DNA of 64,000 nt, taken from Amphiura filiformis. Lineage: Eukaryota; Echinodermata; Ophiuroidea; Amphilepidida; Amphiuridae. The stretch spans positions 44,936,667-45,000,666 of the forward strand of contig NC_092644.1 in the NCBI RefSeq assembly GCF_039555335.1, in the 5' to 3' direction. The notes below the pieces were generated by a model that did not search any database, had not been told where the DNA came from, and saw nothing but the letters and a program-made list of their open reading frames with translations. This document shows, in pieces, positions 22,265 through 34,856 of this stretch (position 1 is the stretch's first letter; the number at the start of each line of letters is the position of its first letter). A program made the translations under genes and the position numbers.

Positions 22265-23095
22265 CTAAATTCAAAAAATATTTTGGCGTGTATGAAATTG
22301 AAATAGAATTCTCCATATGGAAATGTTTCACAGTGTCACAGTGCACACAGTTTCCACCTCGATACACCTGAGCACACATTTTCGTCCCAAGAGCTTCCAA
22401 GCAGAGAACAACAAGCAGTGGATGTCCCCACCACAGTCTTTGATTACACTATACGTTTGAGTGCATAGCAATGTAGGATCATCTTTGATTGGTTTTTGTC
22501 GAAACCTTAAGTGTTCCTTCTCGCATTTACGGGCCTAGCTACTATGGGCTATTTGCGGGGAGGAGATAAGTTTAAGTGACCGCTTATGGGTTCGAATTTC
22601 AACCGGCCTAATCATGAAGCTCCCGTGGCTAAGGCGTAGTTCTCGTAAACCTGAGGTCATGGGTTCGATTCCTAGGCAGGATCACTTTTTCTACGTGTCT
22701 CCTTTATTATTTGCGACAGCGAACCTGATGAAAAATAATGTTTACTCAAGTGTTCCCTTCAAACGAAAGCTAACACTTCCCCCTAAAAACACTTTTCGTC
22801 ACTACGTCAACAGATAACACAATTCAATGTTATAGCAAGGCGAATGTGGAAAATCTGTTGAAAACTACCTATTCAAGCACATTTGTTGACCAAAATGTAG
22901 GTTTTAAAAGTCAAAACCTCAAGTATTCCTTACAATGTTTTTCAAATTTTTTATCATTAAATTAAAAAGCACACTTATATTGTCCATATACTAGAGTCAC
23001 TAGAATGAGCAATGGTCAATTCTCTTTAAATGGCAAATCTTGTAAAAAAAGTTACTATTTTCGCGTATAGAGCGCTTACAAATTGATATGTGCCT
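22265..23095 (-). repeat. Dispersed repeat (inverse of 55.90-56.41 kb), interrupted by a SINE
   Basis: Both flanks of the SINE match the inverse of 55.895-56.41 kb: 'ctcgatacacctgagcacaca', 'cgaaagctaacact', 'gaaaatctgttgaaaactacc', 'gagcaatggtcaattctc'. The uninterrupted copy is about 520 bp, is not coding and has no clear TIRs. Confidence 0.75.
22521..22746 (+). mobile_element. tRNA-derived SINE with target-site duplication
   Basis: Contains a pol III-type A box (gtggctaaggcg, near 22625) and a perfect B box (ggttcgattcc, near 22661-22671) with tRNA-like spacing. It is bounded by near-identical direct repeats aagtgttccttc (22509-22520) and caagtgttcccttc (22747-22760), and the repeat that it splits is intact at 56 kb. 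Not a functional tRNA, because the acceptor stem does not pair. Confidence 0.65.
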
Positions 23096-23486
23096 CCTAA
23101 ACCACATAAACTGTAGCACGACTGGATATCACAAATCGTTACAGTTAATATTTACATATTGTTTTATACATAATAATGCTTCAGTTTTACACAAAAAATA
23201 GTTCATTGGAAACCCTCCCACTCGGCTATTTCTAAAAAGTCACCGGGCTTCTTTAGCATGTGCAATAAATTAGCATTAATTTTTTTTATTCTAACAGCCT
23301 TTTAGACACACTTGGTGAATGGCGCCCACTGCTGTGGACAACGGTATGAATAACAAAAGCCTTGGAAACGACAGTGAGGACTACTGTCTGTTCCAACATT
23401 ATTTGATCATTATTTGCCGTATCAGAACCATGGGACAAGAAATGCGTGAGGTTGATTTGTTGATGTCAATACTGCCTTGAATACCA

Positions 23487-23759
23487 TTAACAACCCACTT
23501 GGCAATAAAGCCTTTTAAAGTTCTTTAACAAATATATCAGTGAGCGATATAGGCCGCAATTTTTTGTCTTTGCAGTGGATATGTCTTGTTTGGCTTTCTT
23601 AATTGCCCAGTCTGGATATCCGCAACTGTCAGACAGCGTTCTAACAACTGAAGATTTGTCATTGTGCGTTTTCTTTCGGTAGATACAGAGTTTCACTGCA
23701 CCGTCCAGTTTTCTGGTAATTAGGGTGTCGAGGAAGCATACTTGTACCTGGGTCCACAT
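23487..23759 (-). pseudogene. Penelope-like reverse transcriptase fragment
   Basis: Minus strand: CFLDTLITRKLDGAVKLCIYRK then KTHNDKS...CGYPDWAIKKAKQ. This aligns to residues 271-360 of the element at 2627-4342 (FLDTLIVRREDGSVKLLVYR...CGYPAWSVEKVKNQ) with a deletion of about 35 residues. The endonuclease and the RT core are missing. It belongs to a different, older subfamily than the 2.6-kb copy. Confidence 0.85.
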
Positions 23760-23762
23760 CGT

Positions 23763-23925
23763 TCAAGTCCGAGCCGAGTCGAGCCGAGTCCATTTTGTAT
23801 CCGAGTCCGAGCCAAGTCCGAGTCCTTTTGTTTCTGATTCCGGACTCGAGTCCAAGTCCAGTGTCCGAGTCCAAATCCGTGTTTAACATAAATAAGACCC
23901 GAGTCCGGACTCGGTCAGAATCCAT
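23763..23925. repeat. Degenerate 'gagtccgag' hexamer-type array
   Basis: A run of gagtcc/gagccgagtcc words in tandem, then an inverse stretch (ggactcgg, ggactcgagtcc), directly abutting the Penelope-like fragment. The overlapping frames on both strands are repeat artefacts. Confidence 0.75.
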
Positions 23926-24364
23926 GTTCAAAATTGGATTTTATATCAAAAACACGTACCTTTACCTATGTTTACAAGGTCAAGTAGACCTATGGAGAAT
24001 TTCATGGAAATAAACATATTTGTTTGTCTTTTCATATTTATTTACGGGCTGTCCAATTATCATGTGTACACCCGGGGTGGGGAACTATTTGCCCTGTTTG
24101 CTATTTTTTCTCTTTCAACAAGTGATAAATTAGAAAGTTCTCAGGTGAGCAAAATTAAGCTTTAAGTAAATGTTTAACTTTCTTCATCAAATTAGAAAGT
24201 TCCATGAAAAAAGTTTTAGATATTTTTATATTTATACTAGTAGTAAAAAAATGTATACTTACTTATCAAAACCTATTCACTTTATTAATGATAAAAAAAT
24301 TACATGATCAGCTAAGTGACAGATAAACCTAAATAATTTGGTGAATATGTAGGATATATATATG

Positions 24365-24525
24365 ACAGATGAAAGATTTGATAATCCCAATCAATTAGCA
24401 GTATGCTTCCACTATATTTATAAATACGCACGACATACCAAGACCAACAAGCGTGACCAAATCATCATGTCATTAGCCACTATACAGAAAAGGATAGGAA
24501 CTCTTCAGATAAATATCATTAAATT
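24365..24525. repeat. Dispersed repeat, inverse of 16.13-16.26 kb
   Basis: See 16125-16260; shared inverse words include 'aggaactcttcagataaatatc' and 'gcacgacatacca'. Confidence 0.65.
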
Positions 24526-24530
24526 ATACT

Positions 24531-24614
24531 GGGTGACGGGCTGTCGATAAGAGAATTTACTTTTTTATTTTCGTTATAAACAGCCCGTACCCCAGTAGAG
24601 ACGGCCCGTCACCC
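24531..24614. mobile_element. Small foldback element
   Basis: gggtgacgggctgtc at 24531-24545 pairs with gacggcccgtcaccc at 24600-24614 (one mismatch). A related end ('gtgacgggctgtct') occurs at 1033-1046. At 84 bp this is a short MITE or a hairpin relic. Confidence 0.65.
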
Positions 24615-24642
24615 TTAAGGTTACTCTTGTTTTCTTGTCCAG

Positions 24643-24801
24643 CGGGTACCACTTCGAGTGTTTAGTCGTCGAATGGGAGTCGCCGGCCCTAACATCAAGT
24701 AGGCGACAGGGCAAAACAAGTGATGCCATTGATGCTGAGAGTGTTCAGTACATGAAGAGTGAGATCAAAAGGGATACTGGTAAAGAGCGCCACCACATTG
24801 T
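24643..24801 (+). CDS. Orphan internal exon (unknown protein)
   Basis: A textbook acceptor (tcttgttttcttgtccag) precedes, and a consensus donor (gt|gtgagt) follows a 159-nt open stretch. It is symmetric: one phase base, 52 codons, then two bases. It encodes GYHFECLVVEWESPALTSS, RRQGKTSDAIDAESVQYM, KSEIKRDTGKERHHI, a soluble, charged sequence. It is clearly GC-richer than its surroundings. If read through, a stop follows the donor at once. I do not recognise the protein. No second copy is in this window. It could be a host exon or an exon of an intron-bearing transposase. Confidence 0.5.
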
Positions 24802-24934
24802 GTGAGTTAAAGATCTCATCTTCTGCAAAGAGTATGTCTTTTAGATCTTCCGTGAGACTTTTAGAGTTCAATTTTATTAATATTTACCATAGTCGTTCAT
24901 TTTACATAATTATGATTATGTCAAATACTTAAGT

Positions 24935-26300
24935 AAGATATCTGATATTTCAAGAACAGTTACAGTGTTGACATTTATAAACTCAATTCACCTGCAATAT
25001 ATTGGCAATGTTTGTTTTTAATCAATTTTCTGCCTTTTCTCACTAAACTATTGGGGGATTTAATACTACCTCTAGTTTTAATGGCGCTGATGTATATAGA
25101 ATTATTGCTTAGCCTTATAGTTGAGGTGTATTAGCTTACAGTTGCGTAAACACATTCCCGAGCTTAGTTACAGCGCTGACAAGCTTTTATATATATACAT
25201 GCACAGATTGTCTTAATGTATTTAATTGAATCCTGCTCAATTTTACTATGTTAGAAATTGACATTTATACGACAATATATAATGCGACAAAATTTATTCT
25301 TTGGTGCCTTTTTCTTTGCAAAATGTTTCCTGGTTAGAAATCGGTATTTGTACGACAAACGATGGTAAAAATATTCATCGGCGTATCGATCATTCGACCT
25401 CCTCTTGTTGGCTTTTTACCTTCTTTTATGTTTTAAATACCGTACACTGTTTTCCTAACTTCAGCTCGTATTTCTCTAACATCAAGTGTTGCCAGTTCTA
25501 AACACGCTAACAACTCCCCAACATTTGAAAATCTGTCTGGTCGTACATGAAATTAGGGTTTGTAGCATCACGCATTAAGTGATATTCACTCGGCTTTTTT
25601 TACTTTGCCCAAGGCGAAGTGTAATTTCGGCAATGCCATTACCATTTAAGTACATTTGAGCACACCCAAATTTGACATGAAGTTGTTATCAATTTGATTA
25701 CTGCCTTATCTCGACTGAACGCGAGCGGAACACCTCGTCAGTAAGAACGACACATTTTAAGTCTTTCAATTAGCCAAATGGATGACAAATGATGTTAAAT
25801 TACTCGTACTATCCTTGTATGAAGATAGATTGACGCTCAGTAGTTCGGTGATAAGCGATAGATATTTTACCAATCGGTTTTTAAAGCAATAAACAAGCGC
25901 TCCACATCACTGGCAGCTATTGGACAAATATCAACCACTTGTCGCTCTGTGATTTAGTGTAAATTCAGTTTATGGTTGAACTTTCAATCATGAGCGCGCA
26001 CATTTTCTATGGTACTTTTTATTTCAGGATGAAAAACCCAAGACGCAATTCCATCCTGCACTGACTTTATTCTACACATTGTATTTCTGAACTGGGGCAC
26101 AACATTTTATTATCTACGGTGAGTGCCTTTAATTAAAATGTCTGCAAAAATGAGGCTAGAGTCATTTGAATGTCAAGAAGCCTATCTTCGTAGTAGACAA
26201 ATATTTAGAACTAAGGTAAAAGCAGATATATTTTGTAAAAATGTCACATGCAGGTACTTCGAAGCAATGCTATCATATTTTATTGTAAATAATAATAGAA
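24935..26300 (-). repeat. Duplicon copy C
   Basis: Collinear with A and B: 'ttcaagaacagttacagtgttgacat', 'cagcgctgacaagctttta', 'ctctaacatcaagtgttgcca' (the C-terminal exon site, now degraded, near 25470-25500), 'tttgcccaaggcga', 'tctgaactgggg'. No intact exon remains. Confidence 0.65.
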
Positions 26301-26486
26301 ACATAGTCCTATACAAATATGTAGTATTAGACTTGCTGTCTCCTTTTCAGATACGGACATGTGACATGTGTGAGTGAGACGGGCATGAGACATTGTACTC
26401 TAAATTGAAACATAACATCCCAATTATTATTACCGACGTACATTTAATGTATGGACACGGCGCTAACTATAGAAAATAATGTACAT

Positions 26487-27536
26487 TGTTACGAGTCGTT
26501 AATGACTCAAGGCCAAAAACACATTTTCCCAAATTCACTTCAGAATGTACAACAAAACACACTGTTTCAGGTAAGTTAACAATATCTGAGTCTTTTAATC
26601 AAAAGTGAAATGTGATTTTTAATGATCTGATACATACACACATACATACATGCAAACAAATACATCTATTATGAAAGTTTGATACTTCGCCAGCAGTCTT
26701 CTTCTTGTTGTTGATTTGAGTGTTCTGATGTCAATGTTCTTGATGTATATCCTGATTCACTTGTCCTGCGAAGATCACTGTTCAGCAAAGTCCACTGAAG
26801 ACTTTTATATCCTTTGCATAAAATCCTCGCACAGTTGACTATCTCCAACATGGTGCTCTTTTGTTTTACCTACCACACATTTTTAATGGAAAACATGCAT
26901 GTAGTTGTCAGCTTGTTTCCACTTATATTGAGAGATGTGTTGACGTATTCTAGATCTTCTCAGATATTACTGGCTTGTAGTACATTGACTACATGAAATA
27001 TTTCTGGTTCGCTATACTGTGTCGAATTGTCTTTACATTTGCTTATATTCCAAACATCAGAAAAATCCCCTTAATAAATTAATAGCCAATTACTATTTTC
27101 ACAATATATGTAATCTGGGAAATTCCCAATAATTGTAAGCATTAACCTTTTACATTACACCACTTCCTGCGGGTTTTTCCCAACATGATGTCATATTCAC
27201 TTTATAATCTTGGGGATTTTCCCAATTGTGCAACACAATGAACATTCTAGAAAAGGGGATTCCCAACTATCCAAAATTAGATTTAATTTGTTTTTGATCA
27301 ACTTGATGAATGAGAGGGAATTTCCAAAAATGTCATCAATCATGAAATAACTCTAATTTTGTAAACAAAAGATAAATAATCAAATTAAATTACTCAGGGC
27401 ACATCACAACATAACTTATGGATAACGGTCAACCATTTTAGACTGGGGTCCTATGAAAGCTCTGAATCGCTCCAAAAGTACTGCACATCACTCCTGGTCG
27501 TGTCGTGTGTCACCCAAAAAAGGTGGCGATGTTACA
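26487..27536. mobile_element. Possible solo LTR (Gypsy-like)
   Basis: Starts tgttacgagtcg and ends ggcgatgttaca, matching the TGTTAC...GTTACA ends common in Gypsy LTRs. The 5' part recurs at 4668. No gag-pol, primer-binding site or second LTR follows. tacat occurs on both sides of a slightly shorter version (26482-26486 and 27533-27537), so the exact end is unsure. Confidence 0.4.
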
Positions 27537-27539
27537 TTT

Positions 27540-29680
27540 TTCCAAAGTCGACTCAAATTAAATGATGATATCTCTGCCAAGCAAGAAGTTATTGTCATGC
27601 TTTTGGTCTCATTTTATTGCTAAATAAAATGCACTTTCAACCCTGTAAAAAGAAATACTTTAGCTTTTTTAATACTGACACTGTGCTTCATAGAATTCAG
27701 AATGTGTAGGGTGGCGAAGGTGGGGGATGTGGAGGTGGGGGATGTAGTACACACAAACTCTATGGGCTTGATATTTTTAGTGCATAATATGCTTCTGTAA
27801 AGGCTGTAAATTGGATTTGGACTTCTAAAAGACTCATGATCTTACAGCTAAACAATTCTACTAATTGTTTTTAACCATTTATGATTGGTTTAGTCTAGAA
27901 AATACAAACGTTTCCATACAAAACTACCCGTTGTCATATTAAACACTGTAGTAAGTAATGCAGATGTCTTCAAAATCTAAAAGTTACTGTAAAATTTTAA
28001 TTACTTAACCTAACATAGTCAAAGTATAGATTTTGGAAATTTGATGAGGAATCTAAATGGGTTAGGGGCAAAATGTTTCAGTTCAAAATATGTTGAATTG
28101 TAAAAAAATCTAACATACTTTGGGACACCCTGTATTCCGAGATTACCAAACAGCTGTATCCTCTAACCAAATGAATGTTGTTTACTTCCAGTTTATTACT
28201 GTAAGTTGGTAATAAGCAATGCATTAAGTGACCCATTTTTTATCCAAATTTTTTTTTATTCCACCCTGTATAACTTGCAGGTCACCCTGTATAATGAGTT
28301 GAAATGTGTATATTTGAATTGCTTATTACAAGCTCTTTGATCAGACCTACCAAATGTGTAACAACCAGAAGTAACAAGAAATAGCACACACTGCTTGTGT
28401 GTAGGTAAGCACAAAAGAAATGGTCAAAACCTTTGAATTGATATTGAAACTTAAATATCATTTAAGAAAATCATAATGACAGCATTTAAAATAAGAAATT
28501 TAATGAAATATAATGTAGGCCTATAATACTATACATGTTAACCATGTTAACTATAGAAATCAAAGGGCATTGCATGCTTTATCTATTGTCTATTGTTAAA
28601 TATCTCTGAACAAGCATCTTGGAAAATGGACTGATCTTTGTAAAAATGGTGTCAAAAATTATTGGAAAGAGCTATTTACTTTGTTTTTTCAATACTTACT
28701 GCCAATCACATGTTCATTAGTAAGTAAAATACTGCTACTACAGGGGTTAATTTAAGCAGAAACAAAGCTTGGAATCACTGTTAAAGTCAGTCTGAAAAGT
28801 GGACTGATCATGGAAATCATCTCCTCTGAGATACTGGAGCATTATGTTTGTCATCCTAAAGATGTTTATTTTGAACTATATCATTTGTTCATTTCATACA
28901 ATAGAGTTTTGGCCGAATTTTGTACACTTTTCACATCCAGGGGTGAGTTTAACAAACTGTCATTCACTTTCTTTGGAAACCATTACATAACATTACTCAA
29001 CATCAAAAACTTCATTCACAAAAAACAGATCCTTGCACAACTTAATCTTTGCCTCAGGGATATTGCTTAGAGTCTTAGCTTTTTATGATCCCTATTTGTT
29101 AGGAATTATCTTCAAATTCTCTTAGAAAATTACAAATAAGTGAGGCTACATGAGCTCGGTTGTTACGCATTACAGGCCAATATGAGTGCCTCGTTAAGAA
29201 ATTAAGTGCTAATTAAGCAGTTAATTAAGAACTTTATTTTTGGTTTTTTTTGGCTGAAATATGTAACCTAATATCTTATTCATAAAAAGAAACAATTAGA
29301 TTGATGTTAATAATAGTTTAGACTGAATTCTACCAATTAAAGGATCAGTGGTGGGTACACAATGCAATTGGTAGGTCTAATCTTGCTTATGACCTTTAAA
29401 TACCTTCAGCTTTCCAAAAATGTATACTTTTGCTAGTTTAGGGTTGACGATTGTAAATATAATCTAATTAGAAACTCGATTGGTGTAAAAAGTCATAATA
29501 TTTGTGATGTAACGCTAAGGGTGGCGAGTTCAGGACACACGGCCTCCTGTTTTAATGATGAATTTGCGCTCAAGACTACACTTACAGCTGTACTTACCTG
29601 TAAATATCTCATAACGATAGCGCCATCATTATTGTGATTCATAACATGTTTGTAAACAAAACATAAAGGACCAAGTAAGG
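27540..29680. other. No gene recognised; degenerate repeats
   Basis: Contains a G-rich spot near 27718-27746 ('ggtgggggatgtggaggtgg'), and 'gggacaccctgtat' motifs near 28128 and 28265 that also occur at 51.03 kb. The open frame at 28810-29070 (86 codons) has no recognisable domain or partner. Confidence 0.4.
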
Positions 29681-29689
29681 TTCAAAAAG

Positions 29690-29998
29690 TCATTCAACAT
29701 TCAGACTAATTGAGACTAACCTCAATATTTTACCGTGAACACACACGTTCTCATCAGAGAACTCCAGAGATGATGTGAAGGAGTTGACTTCATGATTGAT
29801 CAGAGGTCGAATCAATGAAGTGTACAGTGTCGGGATGTCGAGGCCCTGGTTCCGGTTGAGTTTCGGCTCCAGCATGCATGAACATTCAGTCGAAAACATA
29901 AAGGATTTCCTACTATCCCTACAAATTACGAGGTTTCGAAGACATTCGAGGTTTTGACTACTACAATGTCCCCTTTCCATCTCATAACATATCCGCAA
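29690..29998 (-). other. Open stretch, possible ancient LINE remnant
   Basis: The minus strand has a 102-codon frame with DIPTLYTSLIRPLINHEVN, which loosely recalls the 'LYKSLVRPHLEY' block after the RT domain of non-LTR retrotransposons. Nothing else around it supports this, so I keep it only as a low-confidence hint. Confidence 0.2.
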
Positions 29999-30239
29999 AT
30001 ATGATCATTAGTCGTAATCTTCAAGATGATTTTTCACATTATTATTGACAATAATATCAATGTCAGGTGTACTAATGGTAATTTAAATTTACCTCCGTTC
30101 AATTTTCAAAAATTTTGAATATATTATTTTGTATAAAGGCAGTGGATGTAATTATACATGTATTTTTTACTACAAAATCGACAATATACCTTCAAAATGT
30201 ATTTGAAAAAACAAACAAACATTGATATAACCTAGATTA

Positions 30240-30560
30240 TATTTAGTGGTGCCTAAATATTCTAAGAAGACTCTGTCAGAAAATTCAATGCACATCCATA
30301 TATCCCAAGTCACAACCAATCAAAACATTAATGCTAACATGGGATCATGTCACAAATCCCAGGCCAGCGCTAAAACTTATAAATCAATAGCAATCCATCA
30401 CACAAAAGCCCACTGGCAATGGATAGTATTGAGAGACAACATGACAATATATCTCCGCCCTTAATGTCTCCCACGTTTCCGAAATCAGAGCCAGGATTCT
30501 GAAGGAACTTGTGTAAAGGAAGTACAGAAAGACTGATACCAATTTCTTTTACTTTCAACA
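30240..30560 (-). repeat. Fragment of duplicon A/B carrying the membrane exon
   Basis: 30.24-30.56 kb matches 6.65-6.90 kb and 8.87-9.13 kb at high identity ('taacatgggatcatgtcaca', 'cactggcaatggatagtatt'). Confidence 0.75.
30373..30498 (-). CDS. Candidate membrane-segment exon, third copy
   Basis: Same 42 residues as 6780-6905 except SDFGN for SAYGN. Three further codon differences (GGT/GGA, TTA/TTG, TCT/TCA) are all synonymous on the minus strand. This copy keeps an intact acceptor (caagttccttcag) directly before the first codon. Confidence 0.5.
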
Positions 30561-30699
30561 CATTTTGCCAATATTGTGCTTGACATGTTCATTAACCACC
30601 TGCAGTATATTTCGGAATAGAATCGGTTTGAGCCAACTTGTATTTACTATTTTAAAAATTGATATGTAATGTTCATCATCATTGTCGACATGACGTAGG

Positions 30700-33600
30700 T
30701 GTGTTTGATTGAGTATAATATTCATATTAAAATCACAAACGGACAACTTATCTTAATTTCTCAATGTTTGTATGCTAAATCTTCCTTCAACACACCCCAA
30801 AAACGGACCAATTATTATAAACACAAGCGCGCAACCCACACACACGAAACACCCCCCCCCCACCCCCATATAGCATAACGCTAAGTAATTGGCATCTTTT
30901 ACGAAGTGGTTAGTAATGTCGCAAAGTATAAAATAATAATATAAAGACCAATACTCGTGATTTTCCATAAGAGCGTAACTTTAAATCAATTCCAAAGACC
31001 TTCGATGTTTTAAAGGAACATTTTTTTGCTTTGTTCTTCATCCCGTCAGATGAATTGAGCATGCGTAGTAGCTTACTAATCAGGACACATTTAACGCCCA
31101 AAAGGGTCGGATACACAATATATTTAGTAATATTATCTGATAAATACATGAATAAATAAAAATGCTTGTATGATAATTTAGATAACTGCTCATTACTCTG
31201 ACTTTCTTGCTCGCTTTTGTTATCTGGAAATTATCATTGACATAATTATGTCAGTGGCGTGTTTGACGACTTGCTTATTCTATGTCTAGAAACGGCTCTA
31301 AAAATATAGTTACATTACAGTTAAACAAAGAAAGTAACAAATCTTTCCATTAGCTTATGAAAGCAACCATTCTGTCCATTAGCTTGTGTTTAGTTTAGAG
31401 TAGCTCTTTTCATTGTTATATATATTCACTTAGTATTCTCCTAACTCTCCTTTGAGTGCGGTATTTTTGTAACATTTTTTTCTCACTGAGAATTCTAACC
31501 AGGGCCGTCGCTATACCGTTTTGTAAGGGTGTGTGGAGAATAATTATTGCTGGTATTAAAAATGTGTCGACAGAGTCGAGGGCGAAGCGTGAGCTCAAAC
31601 GGTCCAGGGGCTCGCCTTGCGCCACTTACAGTGAGGTCCATATACGTAGCGAGTCACCGACGGGAACAAAATGTCCAAATGGTCCCACTAATTATCTGCT
31701 ACTAATTAAAGAGCTCTAAAATGGTCCAAATTGAGGACAATGTGTTCTAAAATCGGGCTAAAGGAAGATGCACATTACAACTTTGTCCCGGTTCAAGTGG
31801 TTCAAACATGTCTCCCTCCTTCCATCCTGCCCCCGGTCGGTACGCCTGTGGTGGGGTTCAGGAGTTCAGGGTTCAGGACCCAGTGGCCATAGTTCCCGGA
31901 AGCTCATGATTTCCCCCAATATTTCTGTCGATTGAGCAAGGAAGGGGATCTTGCCACCCTGCCCTACGACAATACTCTATTGGCGCTGATGGGACGCGCA
32001 CATATTTCGCAAATCTTGCATAATCATTAGCTCTTTGCCTATTTCGTATAATAATAAAGAAAACAGGAGCACCAATCACCTATCATGAACTACATCACCT
32101 AAACGCACATGGCCATCATAGGGCCTATAACGAACCCCTTTCTCATATAATTTGGGAGACAATCTCATACTCTCACCCCTCTGTCACCTCTCTCCCTCAA
32201 TCTTCCCACTCACCCTCCGCTTCCCCCTCTCTCCTTCCTTCTTTCTCTCGGCCCTCTCGCGACGGCCCCAATTCTAACCTACATACTATTTAAGGACTTC
32301 ATGCCACGTGGACTATTTTTTGGTAAGAGGAAAACTAAAATATCACTAGGCTTTTTCATCCCTCTACTATGTCTTTGCTAACACTTGGACGTTCTCATTT
32401 AAGGCTGAGTTACTTGGTGGTTTATTTGGCCATTTTAGTATGACGGGTACCGTGGCTTGCATTAAATATCACTACTGTTTTTATGCGTTATGAATTATGT
32501 GTTTGTTTTAATTTTCAACTTCAATGCACCTCCAAATCATGAAAACTACTGTTAAACTTGGTTGTGGTTATTACTGTAATGTATTTGACCTTCGTTATTT
32601 TTAGCCATCTCTTGAATTGAAGACACTTAGCTTCACTTTATGTTTCTAAAGCACCTTCGCCATATTCGCCATAAATAACACGAAATCGACCAGTCTCCGG
32701 CGTAAAAATGTCATGTGACGTCGCACTCTTTCACTATCCACTAAGATATAACAAACTAATTACCAGGCATCTCAGAGCAGGGATTCAACCCACAAACTGC
32801 ATAATTGAGGATCAACTGTGCGTGCGTATAAGAGTGGTAGCATTATGGTTGAATATTGACGGATAGAAGCACAGCACAGCTAGCGCCAACAAGCCCGTCA
32901 GTCGTGCTGCCACTGGAATACTTGTAGTCTGTGCGTCATTATGTTTAAGAGTCACAATCTTACTTGGATGGCTGCATGGTTGGTCGCATCTGTGTGAGGG
33001 AATGCTAAAGAGAACTTAAATCCGTAGTTTTGCGGCGTAACAATCTTGTAATGCCCGCTGCATACGAAAAACAACCATCGTTTTCTACATGTACCAAAGA
33101 ACTATTTTTGGAAACTACTACTTCTGTGTTTTCCTGAAATAAATGTGTGCAATTTACAATCCAGCAGCGTATCTGTATCCCTTCTGAGGCAGTGTATTTA
33201 TTTTAAAACCGCGTTTCATTACTTTAAGTCACTGGTTCTCCTACTTTGTTCTGAATCTAGGGCCAAATCAAGAAACCCGTTTGTGATTCGGTTTGTAACT
33301 GCCTGCCGTTGTATTCATTGGATTTAGCGAAACGCTCCTGAGGATTCTGTGAACAGTTTTGAAACTTGATGATCAGATATATCTACTCGTCGGCCTTTTT
33401 CTTCTTGAAACACCCGAGACTTGCTATGAATCACGTGTAGTGGATAATAAGTACGGAACCTTTGTTGTAAACAGTTGGAAAAGGCTCAACGGTTAATAGG
33501 TTTCTGTATCTAGTGTTACTATATTCACAAGTTGTTGTTCTCCGTAAGTATAATTAAGTTCGGAAAAGAAATCACTTTAGAAGTCAGGAAGTGATCCTTA

Positions 33601-34810
33601 TTTATGAACCAGGTTATTCAAGTATTACTTTTGGAAGGTGGTGAGAAAGAAGTGGAATAATTGGTAATGCCAATATACTGCCATATTTACTGCTGTGTTT
33701 TAAACATCGCGTGGTCACTGGAAAGTGGTGTTTCTTCTGGACGGGCAAACACATATCCATGTATACATGTCCAATAGGGTAAAGCTTGCTTTGGAAATTG
33801 CTTTTGGTGTTACTTGGTTTGTAATGTTTGGAGTACAAAAGGTCATACCTCTTTTTGTGAGAATACCACTGACGTTTTCGTCACACTTACTGAGAGTTTT
33901 TCCTCTTCTCCAGATCAGCCGAACTAAGAATATGTTTTTATTATTATCATTGTCTACATTATCACGTGATCACATGTCGGTACGTTTCCCATACGCCAGA
34001 AAACCATTCTCAAACTGTTTAGAGCCGAATATGGTTCAACCTGGTTCACTTAAGCATTCAAGTTCTAACTTTTGCACACAATTCCTCGGTAATTTCTATT
34101 GTCAGTCAGCGGTACGGCTTAGAAATTTAGAGGTTACCTTTTTTCAAAATTGTCAAAATCTTTAGGTCGTCAGTACATGTGTAATCTTGTGCCCCTCGAC
34201 AAGTTGCTTATTCCACTCTAGGATATTTTATTCAAGAGGACAGATTTATCAGCATTCCATGTCGGTTAATGCTATTGGATTTGCGGTTCGGTCGTCTTGG
34301 AATTAAACCTTATTGTCGAAGGTTTTTGGTTTCACAAATCTCTGACTCAATGGCTTTATTTAGTTTCTGCACTACCAGACGAGATGAATAGGTAGATCTA
34401 ACGTAGTAGCTGGTAATACTCTTACAACGTGACATTGCTTGTTTTTGTGGTTTGTGTTTCGTTTATAACCACTGTAAGAGTGATCTTTTGCTAGGAGATG
34501 CGTGGTAAAACCAGGAATGTCTTTTGCTTCATAGGATTATGTTTGCAACATTAATACTGATGTTCCATTATCCTAATGTAGATGGATTAACAATACTTGT
34601 CCGTTGTGCCGAATATATGTACCGACGATATCGTTTTCTCTAAAATATGAGTAAATATCTACGTTTTATTTGGAATTGAATAAAAGAATTTTAAAACAAA
34701 TATATATATATCGTTTTCTGCTTGTTTCAGATACCTGCTTTGATATAACTCATACAACTTTGTAATTCACTGAGTGTGTATGCTTGACGAAACGTTGAAC
34801 TATAAACCGC
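30700..34810. other. Largely anonymous region
   Basis: Includes a C-homopolymer-rich stretch at 30.85-30.87 kb, a possible old repeat with 'agtcgagggcgaagcgtgagct' near 31.57 kb, and a pyrimidine-rich tract at about 32.16-32.27 kb. The frame at 33725-34165 (146 codons) has no recognisable domain and no supporting splice or copy evidence. No gene is called. Confidence 0.4.
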
Positions 34811-34856
34811 AATACAAGTGTCACTTTTACAAGGTGGAACAATACGTGGAATAACC

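Noticed and set aside
22610..22690. tRNA gene
   Set aside because: Good A and B boxes but no pairing acceptor stem and SINE-type flanking duplications.
23659..24013. Frames over the gagtcc repeat on both strands
   Set aside because: Repeat artefacts overlapping the Penelope-like fragment.
29690..29998. Confident LINE RT assignment
   Set aside because: One short resemblance (LYTSLIRPL) is too weak; left as a low-confidence note.
33725..34165. 146-codon plus-strand frame, the second longest ORF
   Set aside because: No recognisable domain, no copy, no splice or Kozak support, and residue composition like random AT-rich DNA.
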